Notes: a model not told the origin generated them from the letters alone. Shown: positions 18,593 through 27,218, numbered from the stretch's first letter. The stretch: DNA of 64,000 bases from Brevundimonas pishanensis (GCF_022750635.1 NZ_JAJKBG010000001.1:558001-622000), one strand, 5' to 3'. A program made the numbers and translations.

Positions 18593-19594
18593 ATGCGCGC
18601 TGTTTTGTCCAAGTCGCCAGGCGGGCCCGAAACGCTAGTTGTAGAAGATGTGATGGACCCGACGCCGGCCAAGGGGCAGGTGATCATCGAGGTCAAGGCG
18701 GTCGGCATCAACTATCCCGACGCCCTGATTATCGAAGACAAATACCAGTTCAAACCCGAGCGGCCGTTCTCGCCGGGAGCCGAGGTCGCAGGGGTCGTCG
18801 ACGCTGTCGGCGAGGGCGTGAAAAACGTGCGACGCGGTGATCGCGTGATTGCTGTACCGGGCTGGGGCGGTCTGGCCGAGCGCGTGGCGATCAAGGCGGA
18901 TCAGTTGATCCCCATCCCAGACGGGATGGATTTCGAGACGGCCGCTGCCTTCATCATGACCTATGGCACCTCCTATTATGCCCTCAAGGATCGCGCCAAT
19001 CTGAAGGCTGGCGAGACCTTGTTGGTGCTGGGCGCTGCGGGCGGCGTCGGTGCCGCGGCTGTCGAACTGGGCAAGGCCATGGGCGCGCGCGTCGTGGCCG
19101 CCGCATCGACAAACGACAAGGTCGAGTTTGCGCTGGAACGAGGTGCCGATAACGGACTGATCTATCCCTCGGGCCCGATGGACAAGGCGGCCCAAAAGGA
19201 ACTGGCGGGCGAGTTCAAACTGGCTACGGGTCGTGACGGTGCCGACGTTGTCTATGATCCGGTCGGCGGCGACTATGCGGAGCCAGCGCTGCGGGCGATG
19301 GACTGGAACGGTCGCTATCTGGTGGTCGGCTTCCCGTCGGGCATTCCTGCACTGCCGCTGAACCTCACCCTTCTGAAATCGGTTTCGGTCGTCGGCGTGT
19401 TCTGGGGTGCAGCCGTCATGCGTGATCCGGCAGGCCACGCGGCAAACATGCGTGACCTCATGGCCTTCTATGCCGAGGGAAAGATCAAACCGCGCATCTC
19501 CAAGACCTTCCCGCTGGAGAAGGCGGCCGACGCGATCAAAGCTCTCAGCGATCGTACCGCCATGGGCAAGATCGTGGTGGTGACCGAGGACTAG
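18593..19594 (+). CDS. NADPH:quinone oxidoreductase family (zinc-free MDR) protein
   Basis: The 333-residue medium-chain dehydrogenase/reductase has the GroES-like N-terminal domain and a Rossmann motif, LGAAGGVGAAAVELGK (near residues 144-160). It lacks the Cys/His ligands of zinc alcohol dehydrogenases, so it belongs to the quinone reductase branch, which reduces quinones or enones with NADPH. The ATG at 18593 lies after an AGGGGAG stretch that is somewhat distant. Its stop overlaps the convergent DUF1232 gene by 4 bases. The natural substrate cannot be read from sequence. Confidence 0.9.
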   Translation: MRAVLSKSPGGPETLVVEDVMDPTPAKGQVIIEVKAVGINYPDALIIEDKYQFKPERPFSPGAEVAGVVDAVGEGVKNVRRGDRVIAVPGWGGLAERVAIKADQLIPIPDGMDFETAAAFIMTYGTSYYALKDRANLKAGETLLVLGAAGGVGAAAVELGKAMGARVVAAASTNDKVEFALERGADNGLIYPSGPMDKAAQKELAGEFKLATGRDGADVVYDPVGGDYAEPALRAMDWNGRYLVVGFPSGIPALPLNLTLLKSVSVVGVFWGAAVMRDPAGHAANMRDLMAFYAEGKIKPRISKTFPLEKAADAIKALSDRTAMGKIVVVTED

Positions 19595-20016
19595 GCTTCG
19601 GCCTCGTCGTCGTCGGGGGTGTTTCTCAAGCCCTCGAGGGTGCGCTTGGCCTTGTCGTAATGCCTGTCCTGGATGCTGGCCCCGAAAGTGGCCAGCACCG
19701 CCGCCAGTACCGCAGCGTCGTCGCTGAAGCCTACGACGGCGAAGATGTCCGGAATGGCATCGACCGGCATGACGAAATAGGCCAGCGCTCCCAGCAACAC
19801 AGCCTTGGCCCGGAACGGGGTCTCGGGATCCTGTGTGGCGTAAAAGGCAGCGATGGCCTGTTTGGCAAACGGCACCTTGGAGGCGACACGGCGCATCGTC
19901 GGCCAGAAATCGCGTTTGACGCGCATGGTATTCGTTTTATGGACCACGGGCACAAGAGCCTTTTCGGGGTGAATGGCATCGATTGGAGATGCTGCTTTGG
20001 TTTTTGCGGTCATCAC
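19591..20016 (-). CDS. YkvA/DUF1232 family membrane protein
   Basis: The 141-residue protein contains the DUF1232 core: RAKAVLLGALAYFVMPVDAIPD (about residues 88-109) with the characteristic P-D-IPD motif, then a second hydrophobic stretch. The function of the family is unknown. GTG at 20016 is followed at once by ATG; GGGAGGG lies 8 bases ahead of the GTG. It is divergent from the HSD10-like dehydrogenase, with only 56 bases between starts, so the promoters overlap. An acidic tail (DDDEAEA) closes the protein. Confidence 0.85.
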   Translation of the reverse strand: MMTAKTKAASPIDAIHPEKALVPVVHKTNTMRVKRDFWPTMRRVASKVPFAKQAIAAFYATQDPETPFRAKAVLLGALAYFVMPVDAIPDIFAVVGFSDDAAVLAAVLATFGASIQDRHYDKAKRTLEGLRNTPDDDEAEA

Positions 20017-20072
20017 CGCTAAATCCCTCCCACACGCACTGGGTTCAGATTTTTTATATAGGAACGGTTTCC

Positions 20073-20855
20073 ATGAAACTCGATGGTTCTATTGCAGCAG
20101 TTGTCACCGGCGGCGCGTCGGGTCTAGGTGAAGGCACTGCACGCGCGCTGGCAGCCAAGGGCGTAAAGGTCGCTATCTTCGATCTGAACGAAGAAAAGGG
20201 CGAGGCGATTGCTGCTGAAATCGGCGGCGTGTTCTGCAAGGTCGACGTGACCTCGGACGAGAGCGTCGATGCCGGTTTCGCCAAGGCTCGCGCGGCTCAC
20301 GGCCAGGAGCGCCTGACCGTTAACTGCGCCGGTATTGCCACCGGCCAGAAGACCGTCTCGCGCAAGAAGGACACCGGCGAGATCCGCGCCCACGACATGG
20401 CTCAGTTCGAGCGTACCGTGACCATCAACCTGTTCGGCACCTTCCGCGTCCTGTCCAAGTCGGCTGCCGGCATGGTCACCAATGAACCGGGCGTTGACGG
20501 CGAGCGCGGCCTGATCATCAACACCGCTTCGGTTGCGGCACAAGACGGCCAGATCGGCCAAGCCGCTTATTCGGCCTCCAAGGGCGGCGTTTATGCCATG
20601 ACCCTGCCAGTCGCCCGTGACCTGATGAGCGAAGGCGTTCGCGTCAACACCATCCTGCCGGGTATCATGTGGACCCCGATGATGGCGGGCATGGACCAAA
20701 AGGTTCAAGACGCGCTGGCAGCCATGATCCCGTTCCCGAAACGCCTCGGCACCCCGCAGGACTATGCAAACCTCGCCCTGCACCTGGCCGAGAACACCTA
20801 CATCAATGGTGAATGCATTCGTCTGGACGGCGCTATCCGTCTGGCGCCGCGTTAA
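20073..20855 (+). CDS. HSD10-like short-chain dehydrogenase (3-hydroxyacyl-CoA / 2-methyl-3-hydroxybutyryl-CoA type)
   Basis: The 260-residue SDR shows the cofactor motif TGGASGLGEG (12-21), NCAG in place of NNAG, and the catalytic YSASKGG. The long insert with an AHDMAQFERTVTINLFGTF region is typical of mitochondrial HSD10 and bacterial relatives, which oxidise 3-hydroxyacyl-CoAs including the isoleucine intermediate. The ATG at 20073 is preceded by AGGAAC and gives the usual MKLDGSIAAVVTG start. A longer in-frame start at 19983 would overlap the divergent gene. The bkd locus 7 kb away fits a branched-chain role, but this is inference. Confidence 0.88.
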   Translation: MKLDGSIAAVVTGGASGLGEGTARALAAKGVKVAIFDLNEEKGEAIAAEIGGVFCKVDVTSDESVDAGFAKARAAHGQERLTVNCAGIATGQKTVSRKKDTGEIRAHDMAQFERTVTINLFGTFRVLSKSAAGMVTNEPGVDGERGLIINTASVAAQDGQIGQAAYSASKGGVYAMTLPVARDLMSEGVRVNTILPGIMWTPMMAGMDQKVQDALAAMIPFPKRLGTPQDYANLALHLAENTYINGECIRLDGAIRLAPR

Positions 20856-20891
20856 TTTCACGAAGAAAATTCCGCGATCTCAAAAAAACGG

Positions 20892-20920
20892 TTGCGGAGC
20901 GAAGGGGAGGGGGCTAAACG
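20892..20920 (+). promoter_or_regulatory. Candidate promoter of the first tRNA-Gly
   Basis: TTGCGG and TAAACG are separated by 17 bases, about 40 bases upstream of the tRNA. The second copy has TTGCAT-N17-TATTTA at 21158-21186 in the same relative place. The two promoters lie outside the duplicated block. Confidence 0.45.
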
Positions 20921-20960
20921 CCTCCTCCTCGACGTCGGGCAGCACTGTTGCCCATCGGAT

Positions 20961-21035
20961 GCGGGCGTAGCTCAGGGGTAGAGCATAACCTTGCCAAGGT
21001 TAGGGTCGGGCGTTCGAATCGCCTCGCCCGCTCCA
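20961..21035 (+). tRNA. tRNA-Gly (anticodon GCC), copy 1
   Basis: Acceptor GCGGGCG pairs with CGCCCGC, the D-arm is GCTC/GAGC, the anticodon loop is TTGCCAA with anticodon GCC, the T-loop is TTCGAAT, and CCA is encoded after discriminator T. Length is 75 bases. It is identical to the copy at 21227. Confidence 0.97.
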
Positions 21036-21050
21036 GTCGGGATACCCACG

Positions 21051-21085
21051 AAAAGGGGTCTGACCTAACGGTCGGGCCCCTTTCG
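21051..21085 (+). terminator. Terminator of tRNA-Gly copy 1
   Basis: AAAGGGGTCTGACC pairs with GGTCGGGCCCCTTT around a TAAC loop. One T-G wobble here is T-A in the second copy. Confidence 0.85.
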
Positions 21086-21157
21086 CGTATCTGGCCTTGG
21101 CCGGACCGACGGCATTCAAAAAATTTCGAAAACTCTATGATTTCAGCTTTTTGACCG

Positions 21158-21186
21158 TTGCATTCGGTCAGAGGTTTGGCTATTTA
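21158..21186 (+). promoter_or_regulatory. Candidate promoter of the second tRNA-Gly
   Basis: TTGCAT and TATTTA lie 17 bases apart in unique sequence just before the second duplicated block begins. The second gene therefore appears able to be expressed by itself. Confidence 0.45.
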
Positions 21187-21226
21187 CCGCCTCCTCGACG
21201 TCGGGCAGCACTGTTGCCCATCGGAT

Positions 21227-21301
21227 GCGGGCGTAGCTCAGGGGTAGAGCATAACCTTGCCAAGGTTAGGGTCGGGCGTTCGAATCGCCTCGCCCGCTCC
21301 A
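21227..21301 (+). tRNA. tRNA-Gly (anticodon GCC), copy 2
   Basis: Identical over all 75 bases to the gene at 20961, including the encoded CCA. It has its own likely promoter and terminator. Confidence 0.97.
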
Positions 21302-21316
21302 GTCGGGATACCCACG

Positions 21317-21351
21317 AAAAGGGGTCTGACCTATCGGTCAGGCCCCTTTCG
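21317..21351 (+). terminator. Terminator of tRNA-Gly copy 2
   Basis: Same hairpin as at 21051, with loop TATC and one wobble pair converted to a Watson-Crick pair. Confidence 0.85.
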
Positions 21352-21423
21352 CGTATCTGGCCAGCTTTCACTTGACCGGGGCGTCGATTGAGCACCAAAG
21401 CTTGGCAGTCTTTATCTGTCCGG

Positions 21424-22001
21424 ATGGTGCTCGTGTCCTTCTATTCCTTGTCCGAAGAAGAACGTATCCAACTCACCGAGGCGGCTATTCGCGACGGTGG
21501 TACGCTCCGGTCTCGATGGGAGGCTCTGGCCGACGGCGAAGCCAAGCCGTGGACGGCGCGCTCCGCCCGTGCCGCGAACTTCTGGGTCCCGTGGAGAGTG
21601 TTCTTGATGTCGGCTGCGGCACCATGGGTCTTGAACCCCTGCTGCAGACGCAGCGCTATGTGCCTTCGGATGTTGTGGCCCGCGACGAGCGCACCATCGT
21701 TCGCGACTACAACCGCGAAGGCCCGCCGCCTGTGCAGGTCGAGGCCGTGGCTGTTCTGGGCGTGCTGGAATATCTGCTCGATCCCGAAGGTTTCATGCGC
21801 CAGCTTCAGGCCGACAAGGCGGTGGTGACTTATTGCACGACCGATTCACCCTCGCCGCTGGAGCCGCGCCGAAGCCATGCGTGGGTCAACGACATGGACA
21901 CGGCCACCGTCGAGCAGATGTTCGCCCGTGCTGGGTGGACGATCCGTTCTGACGAGCAGTTGGACGGGGCGCAGCGCATCTGGCTGCTGACCCGCACCTG
22001 A
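21424..22001 (+). pseudogene. SAM-dependent methyltransferase-like gene with a one-base frameshift
   Basis: Two overlapping frames each encode part of one protein. The first, from ATG 21424, gives a normal N-terminus (SFYSLSEEERIQLTEAAIRD to WTARSARAANF) up to about 21582. The other frame then continues with LGPVESVLDVGCGTMGLEPL, a classical SAM-binding motif I, then AVLGVLEYLLDP and HAWVNDMD, to the stop at 22001. Restoring one C in AACTTCTGGG near 21580 would join them into about 192 residues. After the break the first frame becomes nonsense (WRVFLMSAAAP and on). It is either a sequencing error or a real inactivating mutation. No slippery heptamer is seen. Confidence 0.8.
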
Positions 22002-22210
22002 GCCCATTAAGCGTCCGCTGGACGGAGATTCTCCTCTCGCAGGCCGCTGGCATGTGAATTTTGCCGCTGATGGGTCACACCTGCGCTTTGCATTGGTCTA
22101 AACGTGCGCCCATATGATCAGCAGCGGTTGACCCAAAGTCAGGGTCTGCCTAAGCCCCAACTGAATGCGCCCGTTTGTCTGGGCGCGCCCTTAGAAGTTC
22201 AGAGGAACCC

Positions 22211-23608
22211 ATGGCCGAAGCTTACGACGTCGTCATTATCGGGGCAGGCCCCGGTGGCTATAATGCCGCGATCCGTGCTGGCCAGTTGGGCCTCAAGGCG
22301 GCCATCGTCGAAAAGAACCCGACTCTGGGCGGCACCTGCCTGAACGTCGGCTGCATGCCGACAAAGGCTCTGCTGCACTCATCGGAGCTGTTCGAGCAGG
22401 CCAACAATGAGTTCGCCCACATCGGCATCGAAGTGAAGCCGAAGCTGAACCTTGGCCAAATGCACAAGTCCAAGGACGACAGCGTCGAAGCCCTGACCAA
22501 GGGCATCGAGTTCCTGATGAAGAAGAACAAGGTCACGGTCGTTCGTGGCTACGGCAAGATCGCAGGCCAAGGTAAGGTCGAGGTCGAGGCTGCCGACGGT
22601 TCGAAACAGGTTCTCGAAACCAAGAACATCCTGATTGCTACCGGCTCGGAGCCGACCCCGCTGCCGGGCGTCGCTTTCGAACAAGGCAAGATCATCGACT
22701 CGACGGGCGCTCTGTTCCTGCCGAAGGTTCCGAAGCACATGATCGTCATCGGTGCTGGCGTGATCGGTCTGGAACTGGGCTCGGTCTGGCGTCGTCTGGG
22801 TGCTGAAGTCACCGTCGTGGAATACCTCGACAAGGTTGGCGCAGGCATGGACGCTGAAGTCGCAACCGCCTTCCAGCGCGGTCTGGCCAAGCAAGGCCTG
22901 AACTTCAAGATGTCGACCAAGGTCACCGGCGCCAAGACCTCGAAAGACGGTGTTGAACTGACCGTTGAGCCGGCTGCTGGTGGTGCTGCTGAAACCATCA
23001 AGGGTGACGTGGTTCTGGTGGCTATCGGCCGCCGTCCGTTCACCGAAGGCCTCGGCCTCGAAACCGTTGGCGTCACGCCTGACCAACGCGGCTTCATCGC
23101 CAACGACCACTTCAAGGTGGCTGAGGGCGTCTGGGTTATCGGTGACGTGACCCACGGCCCGATGCTGGCCCACAAGGCTGAAGAAGACGCCGTCGCTGCC
23201 ATCGAACTGATGGTCGGTAAGGCTGGCCACGTGGACTATGCACTGGTCCCGTCGGTCATCTACACCACGCCTGAAGTGGCATGGGTCGGTAAGACCGAAG
23301 AAGCTCTGAAGGCCGAAGGCGTGAACTATAAGAAGGGCAAGTTCCCGTTCGCCGCCAACAGCCGCGCCAAGATCAACCACGAGACCGAAGGCTTCGTGAA
23401 GGTTCTGGCCGATGCTGCAACCGACAAGGTTCTGGGCGTGCACATCTTTGGCCCGCAAGCTGGCGAGCTGATCGGTGAAGCCTGCATGACCATGGCGTTC
23501 GGTGGTGCTTCGGAAGACATCGCTCGCACCTGCCACCCGCACCCGACCCGTTCGGAAGCCGTTCGCCAAGCCGCCATGGGCGTCGAAGGCTGGACGATGC
23601 AGGCATAA
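22211..23608 (+). CDS. lpdA: Dihydrolipoyl dehydrogenase (E3), 2-oxoglutarate dehydrogenase type
   Basis: The 465-residue flavoprotein has the FAD motif GAGPGGYNAA, the redox disulfide Cys43/Cys48 in [13 protein letters not shown], a second Rossmann motif (VIGAGVIGLELGS) for NAD, and the C-terminal catalytic His-Glu in HPHPTRSE. It reoxidises the lipoyl groups of 2-oxo-acid dehydrogenase complexes. AGAGGA is 8 bases before the ATG. It is a different gene from lpdV in the bkd operon, and sucAB is not visible upstream. The codons are strongly biased to C-ending forms, suggesting high expression. Confidence 0.94.
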   Translation: MAEAYDVVIIGAGPGGYNAAIRAGQLGLKAAIVEKNPTLGGTCLNVGCMPTKALLHSSELFEQANNEFAHIGIEVKPKLNLGQMHKSKDDSVEALTKGIEFLMKKNKVTVVRGYGKIAGQGKVEVEAADGSKQVLETKNILIATGSEPTPLPGVAFEQGKIIDSTGALFLPKVPKHMIVIGAGVIGLELGSVWRRLGAEVTVVEYLDKVGAGMDAEVATAFQRGLAKQGLNFKMSTKVTGAKTSKDGVELTVEPAAGGAAETIKGDVVLVAIGRRPFTEGLGLETVGVTPDQRGFIANDHFKVAEGVWVIGDVTHGPMLAHKAEEDAVAAIELMVGKAGHVDYALVPSVIYTTPEVAWVGKTEEALKAEGVNYKKGKFPFAANSRAKINHETEGFVKVLADAATDKVLGVHIFGPQAGELIGEACMTMAFGGASEDIARTCHPHPTRSEAVRQAAMGVEGWTMQA

Positions 23609-23621
23609 CTTTCTTAGTCGG

Positions 23622-23692
23622 CCTATCGCCCTTCGGGCTACTTGAGGCTGGATAGGTGGGCCTATCCCGCTTAGCGCGACTTGAGGCCCTCT
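23622..23692 (+). repeat. Nested inverted repeats after lpdA
   Basis: CCTATC and GATAGG enclose a small GCCC-TTCG-GGC hairpin, and a second GGCCTATCC follows. ACTTGAGG occurs twice (23640 and 23679). This looks like a dispersed palindromic intergenic element, but copy number in the genome is unknown. No coding frame is convincing here. Confidence 0.55.
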
Positions 23693-23709
23693 AGAATTGG
23701 CGTGAAATG

Positions 23710-23747
23710 AAGACGGCGCGTTCCTTAAGGAGCGCGCCGTCTTTAAT
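23710..23747 (+). terminator. Terminator after lpdA
   Basis: AAGACGGCGCGTTCC pairs along its full length with GGAGCGCGCCGTCTT (one wobble) around a TTAA loop, then a T-run. The rest of 23748-23889 shows no further clear feature. Confidence 0.92.
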
Positions 23748-23889
23748 TCCGGCACCGTCGTCAGTCCGAGGCGGTTCGGGGCTTGTGATTGTGAAGGACT
23801 GTTATTGTCAACCGTTGGTTGTTGACGGTTGGGCTGACTGCTCGGCTAGGTGCGCTTAGTTCCGCGGATTTCAGGTCCGGGTGCGCGCC

Positions 23890-24798
23890 ATGAGTTTTCC
23901 CAACCTAACCCGCTGCGGTTTGGCGCTTCTGCTCGTAGCCATGGTCTACTGCATGTTGCCAGTGTCCAATGCCGACGCACAGGTCTTCGCGTGTTCAGCC
24001 GCAGTGGGTGAGCGGCAAGTGGGTATGTCCCAAGGCGGAATGGGTGTGGCTTCCATCCCTCTGTGTGTGCAGGACCGGGCCGCCCCGCCGCCTGTAGTCG
24101 ATAACAATTACGCGGCAATCGCCTGGCACCGTGATGCCTCGGATGTCTGGATGGACGGCAATTATCTGGGATCGGGAGGAGCCGTGCGAGGGGCGCTGGA
24201 TGCCTGCAATCGCGCTATGGGCGGTGGTTGTGAGTCAGCGGGAGAGTGGTCCAACTCTACCATGGCGGTAATTCGCAACCGCAACGGTATTTTCTTCGTT
24301 GGCTGGATGGGAGAGGGCGGTCATGACCGTCAGCGCGTGCTGGCGGAGTGCTCGGCAAATCAGGTTCTTCCGTGCGAAGTTTTCAAGACGTTCAACTCGC
24401 GCCGCGACCACTATTTTCCCGGACCGGAAGCTCGCATCACCCATGCTGTCGCCGCCTGGGTTGAGGGGCAAGAGGGCTATAACCGCAAGCTCTACATAGT
24501 CAGCGGTTATAGGTCTCTTGAGGAAGCCCGCGATCTGGCTTTGAGCGCATGTCAGACAGCCAATCCACAGCTCACCTGCAAGATCACCGCCGAGAGCAGC
24601 GGCGGCTTTATCCAGACAGGGACGTCCGACGGCGAGCGAGATTTCTCGACGGTAGAAATGACCCCGGCCCGAGCAAGGCAGGCAGCACTACGCCTTTGTA
24701 CCAATAGTAACGGTGCGAACTGCCACGCCCAATCGGTTTACGACAGCCGCAGGCCAGGAACGTTCGTCCACAGTTTTGCGACAGGCCTAGCCGACTGA
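23890..24798 (+). CDS. Secreted DUF4189 domain protein
   Basis: The 302-residue protein starts with a signal peptide (hydrophobic 9-22, cleavage after NADAQ). Cysteine-containing repeats of the DUF4189 type follow: three blocks with A-A-x3-C-x3-C spacing, such as GALDACNRAMGGGC, DLALSACQTANPQLTC and ALRLCTNSNGANC. Each block probably folds with one disulfide in the periplasm or outside the cell. The role of the family is unknown. ATG at 23890 is preferred over GTG at 23881. The gene converges on the diguanylate cyclase gene with a 12-base overlap at the 3' ends. Its base composition is lower in GC than its neighbours. Confidence 0.75.
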   Translation: MSFPNLTRCGLALLLVAMVYCMLPVSNADAQVFACSAAVGERQVGMSQGGMGVASIPLCVQDRAAPPPVVDNNYAAIAWHRDASDVWMDGNYLGSGGAVRGALDACNRAMGGGCESAGEWSNSTMAVIRNRNGIFFVGWMGEGGHDRQRVLAECSANQVLPCEVFKTFNSRRDHYFPGPEARITHAVAAWVEGQEGYNRKLYIVSGYRSLEEARDLALSACQTANPQLTCKITAESSGGFIQTGTSDGERDFSTVEMTPARARQAALRLCTNSNGANCHAQSVYDSRRPGTFVHSFATGLAD

Positions 24799-26139
24799 GA
24801 GCACCCTTGATGTTGCGATGACAGTGCGGTTTCGGCCCGAGTTCTTGGCTTGATAGAGGGCGGTGTCTGCCGTTTCGATCAATTGGTTGTAGTCGGGGTG
24901 ATCGTTGTAGGTGGCTAGACCGATGGAGGCCGTGACACGCAGATCACCGCCAGCAGGCAGACGCATGTCGCGAGTAGCCAGTTGCTGGCGCATACGCTCG
25001 GCCACCACCTCGGCCTCGTCGACGGAGGTTTCGACCAGAACGATCAGGAACTCCTCTCCGCCGTAGCGGAAGACAAAGTCGCTGAGGCGGACATTGTCGG
25101 CAATGACTTCGGCGACCTGTTTCAGAACCACATCGCCCGCGGCGTGGCCGTGGGTGTCGTTGATCGATTTGAAGTGGTCCACGTCGAGCATGAGCACGCT
25201 GAGCGCGGCTCCGGTGCCGTTGGCCAGATTGATCTCGCGGCTGAGAATGGTCGGCAGGAAGCGACGGTTCAGCGCGCGGGTGAGCGGGTCGCGGCCGTTC
25301 TCCAGGCCCGCAACGCTCTGGAACAGGTCGTTGATGAGGAATTTGATTTCCTGCGCGGTGGTCTGGAGCTCGGCCATGGGCAAAGCCATCTCGGCTTGCG
25401 CATCATGGGCGGCCGCGACGCGGGGCAGGATTTCCCTGTCCACCCGCTGCATCAGCACCTCGATGGCTTTCAGGCTCAGGGAACCTTCAAAAATAAGACC
25501 GGCGCGGTGGGTGAGCCAAAGCCCGAACGGTGAGGCACTGAGCGCGCCGGGGCTGACGCTGCCGTCCTCGAACATCTGGAAAAGAACGCCCTGCAGCCAT
25601 TCGAACAGGGCTGCGATCTGGCCGTCACGCTCATGGGCAATGTCCTGACCCAGTGCGAACAGGCGATAGGATTCGTCCACCTGGGCACGGCGCATGGAGC
25701 CTTGCATATAGGCCTCGCTCATGATGGCGATGGCCTCGTCGATCAGATAGTCGACCTTGCTGATGGCCTGCGCGAGCGCGTCGCGGCCCAAGTCCGTGGC
25801 CGTCAGCAGTTCGGCCATCCGCACCTTCAGAACCGACGCCCCATGCATAACAAGGCGCAGGGGCACCTTGATGCGCGCATGCACCTCGCCGATCTTGCGC
25901 TGCTGCGCGAGGAAGGCGTTGTCCTCCCCGCCGTCCTGACGGAACAGGTCGATAACCCAGCGAACCAGCGAAGCCTTCAGCCGCTCTTCCACGAGGCTCG
26001 AGCTGAGGAAGGCCAACGCATCCTCGTGCGTCAGCAGAACCGAGTAAAACTGCTCTGCCAGATCGATGGCGTGCCGTTCGGACAACTCTTGGAGGGTTGG
26101 CTCGACAAGAGAGACAGCAGGATGTGCAACGGTAAGCAT
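24787..26139 (-). CDS. dosC: Globin-coupled diguanylate cyclase (DosC-like oxygen sensor)
   Basis: The 450-residue protein has three parts. The N-terminal globin domain has proximal His87 in GEVHARIKVPL and Tyr32 at the distal position; their 55-residue spacing equals that of E. coli DosC. A helical middle domain follows. The C-terminal GGDEF domain has the active motif GGEEF and an intact RxxD inhibition site (RLSD) five residues before it. It should bind heme, sense O2 or NO, and make c-di-GMP. ATG at 26139 is chosen; an upstream in-frame ATG at 26223 would add a proline- and arginine-rich stretch with no support. No EAL partner such as DosP is adjacent. Confidence 0.92.
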   Translation of the reverse strand: MLTVAHPAVSLVEPTLQELSERHAIDLAEQFYSVLLTHEDALAFLSSSLVEERLKASLVRWVIDLFRQDGGEDNAFLAQQRKIGEVHARIKVPLRLVMHGASVLKVRMAELLTATDLGRDALAQAISKVDYLIDEAIAIMSEAYMQGSMRRAQVDESYRLFALGQDIAHERDGQIAALFEWLQGVLFQMFEDGSVSPGALSASPFGLWLTHRAGLIFEGSLSLKAIEVLMQRVDREILPRVAAAHDAQAEMALPMAELQTTAQEIKFLINDLFQSVAGLENGRDPLTRALNRRFLPTILSREINLANGTGAALSVLMLDVDHFKSINDTHGHAAGDVVLKQVAEVIADNVRLSDFVFRYGGEEFLIVLVETSVDEAEVVAERMRQQLATRDMRLPAGGDLRVTASIGLATYNDHPDYNQLIETADTALYQAKNSGRNRTVIATSRVLSVG

Positions 26140-26246
26140 GGGGGACTCGGTACTGACCCGACGGGCGGGAATATGGGGCGGGTGCGGTTGTAGGCGAGGC
26201 AGAAACCGCCCCCTAAAAGGCAAAGGTTGTTTTTTTACGGCGAACT

Positions 26247-27131
26247 TTATTGATCGGGCAGGGGGATGAACTCCAGCTCGTCATCGACCGGAAGCTTCAT
26301 ACGTCCGGCCTTCCAGTCGGATTTCGCCTGCTCCATTCTTTCTTTGGAAGACGAGACGAAATTCCACCAGATCAAGCGCTCACCGACCGGCTCGCCGCCC
26401 AGCGCCATAACTGTAGACGGGCTCAAAGCGGTGACGGTCGGTTCGGCATTGGCTGACAGAACCACCATCTGGCCGGTGTGGAAGCGCTGGTGATCAACCT
26501 CGATCTCCCCCGCCGCAACATAGAGCGCACGCTCGACGTAGCCTCCTGCCTTGCCTGGGCCGGGTGGAGGCGCAAACGTACCGCCCACTGGCAGTTCATA
26601 GTGCAGGTAGAAGAGCGGGCTTTCGACAGGCGTGCCTGCGCGTTCTCCGAACGCTTCACCTGCGACCAGACGGGTGAAGATGCCGTTGGAGGTCTCGGTC
26701 GGCTGGGCGTCTTCGCCCAGATGGGTGAAGGACGGTGCGATCTCTTCTTTTTCGACCGGCAGCGCCACCCAGGCCTGCATGCCGTGCATCGGGCCACCTT
26801 GCGACTTCTTCAGCGGATCCGTGCGCTCAGAGTGAACAATGCCCGATCCCGCAGTCATCCAGTTCACCTCACCGGGGCGAATCGGCTGGGTGTAGCCCAG
26901 ACTGTCGCGGTGCATGATCTCGCCCTCGAACAGATAAGTCAGGGTCGACAGGCCGATATGCGGGTGCGGGCGGACGTTGATGGCGTCGCTACCGGCCGCA
27001 AACTCGGCCGGGCCCATCTGGTCCAGAAAGACGAAAGGCCCGACCATGCGCTTTTGCGCGTGCGGAAGGATGCGCGAAACTTCGAACCCGCCAAGATCGC
27101 GGCGACGTCCTTCGATGATGTGGTCGATCAT
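26247..27131 (-). CDS. Pirin family protein
   Basis: The 294-residue bicupin shows the pirin signature: metal-binding RPHPHIGLSTLTYLFEG and a later HRDSLG plus GSGIVHSER, giving the usual three His and one Glu ligands for iron. Bacterial pirins include quercetin 2,3-dioxygenases and regulators of central metabolism. The role here cannot be fixed. AGGAG lies 7 bases before ATG 27131; a longer in-frame start is less likely. The gene is tail-adjacent to the bkdR gene, on the same strand and downstream of it. Confidence 0.9.
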   Translation of the reverse strand: MIDHIIEGRRRDLGGFEVSRILPHAQKRMVGPFVFLDQMGPAEFAAGSDAINVRPHPHIGLSTLTYLFEGEIMHRDSLGYTQPIRPGEVNWMTAGSGIVHSERTDPLKKSQGGPMHGMQAWVALPVEKEEIAPSFTHLGEDAQPTETSNGIFTRLVAGEAFGERAGTPVESPLFYLHYELPVGGTFAPPPGPGKAGGYVERALYVAAGEIEVDHQRFHTGQMVVLSANAEPTVTALSPSTVMALGGEPVGERLIWWNFVSSSKERMEQAKSDWKAGRMKLPVDDELEFIPLPDQ

Positions 27132-27218
27132 GGGGGGGCTCCTAACGGGTGTCAGATATGACAACGCCGCCCGGTTTGAAGGGGCGGCGTCTCGAATATG
27201 CAGGCTTTCGCTTCGATT

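Larger units (their letters stand above)
20924..21096 (+). repeat. 173-bp direct duplication, copy 1 (tRNA-Gly, leader and terminator)
   Basis: This block recurs at 21190-21362, an offset of 266 bases, with only two substitutions. Both differences fall in the terminator hairpin, one in the loop and one turning a G-T pair into an A-T pair. The unit carries the leader, the tRNA and the terminator but not the promoter. Confidence 0.95.
21190..21362 (+). repeat. 173-bp direct duplication, copy 2
   Basis: Second copy of the block at 20924-21096, with 171 of 173 bases identical by eye. About 93 bases of unrelated sequence lie between the copies. Confidence 0.95.

Noticed and set aside
22163..22188. 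GCGCCC/GGGCGC hairpin before lpdA as a terminator or riboswitch
   Set aside because: No T-run and no recognisable riboswitch motif; the sequence is simply GC-rich.
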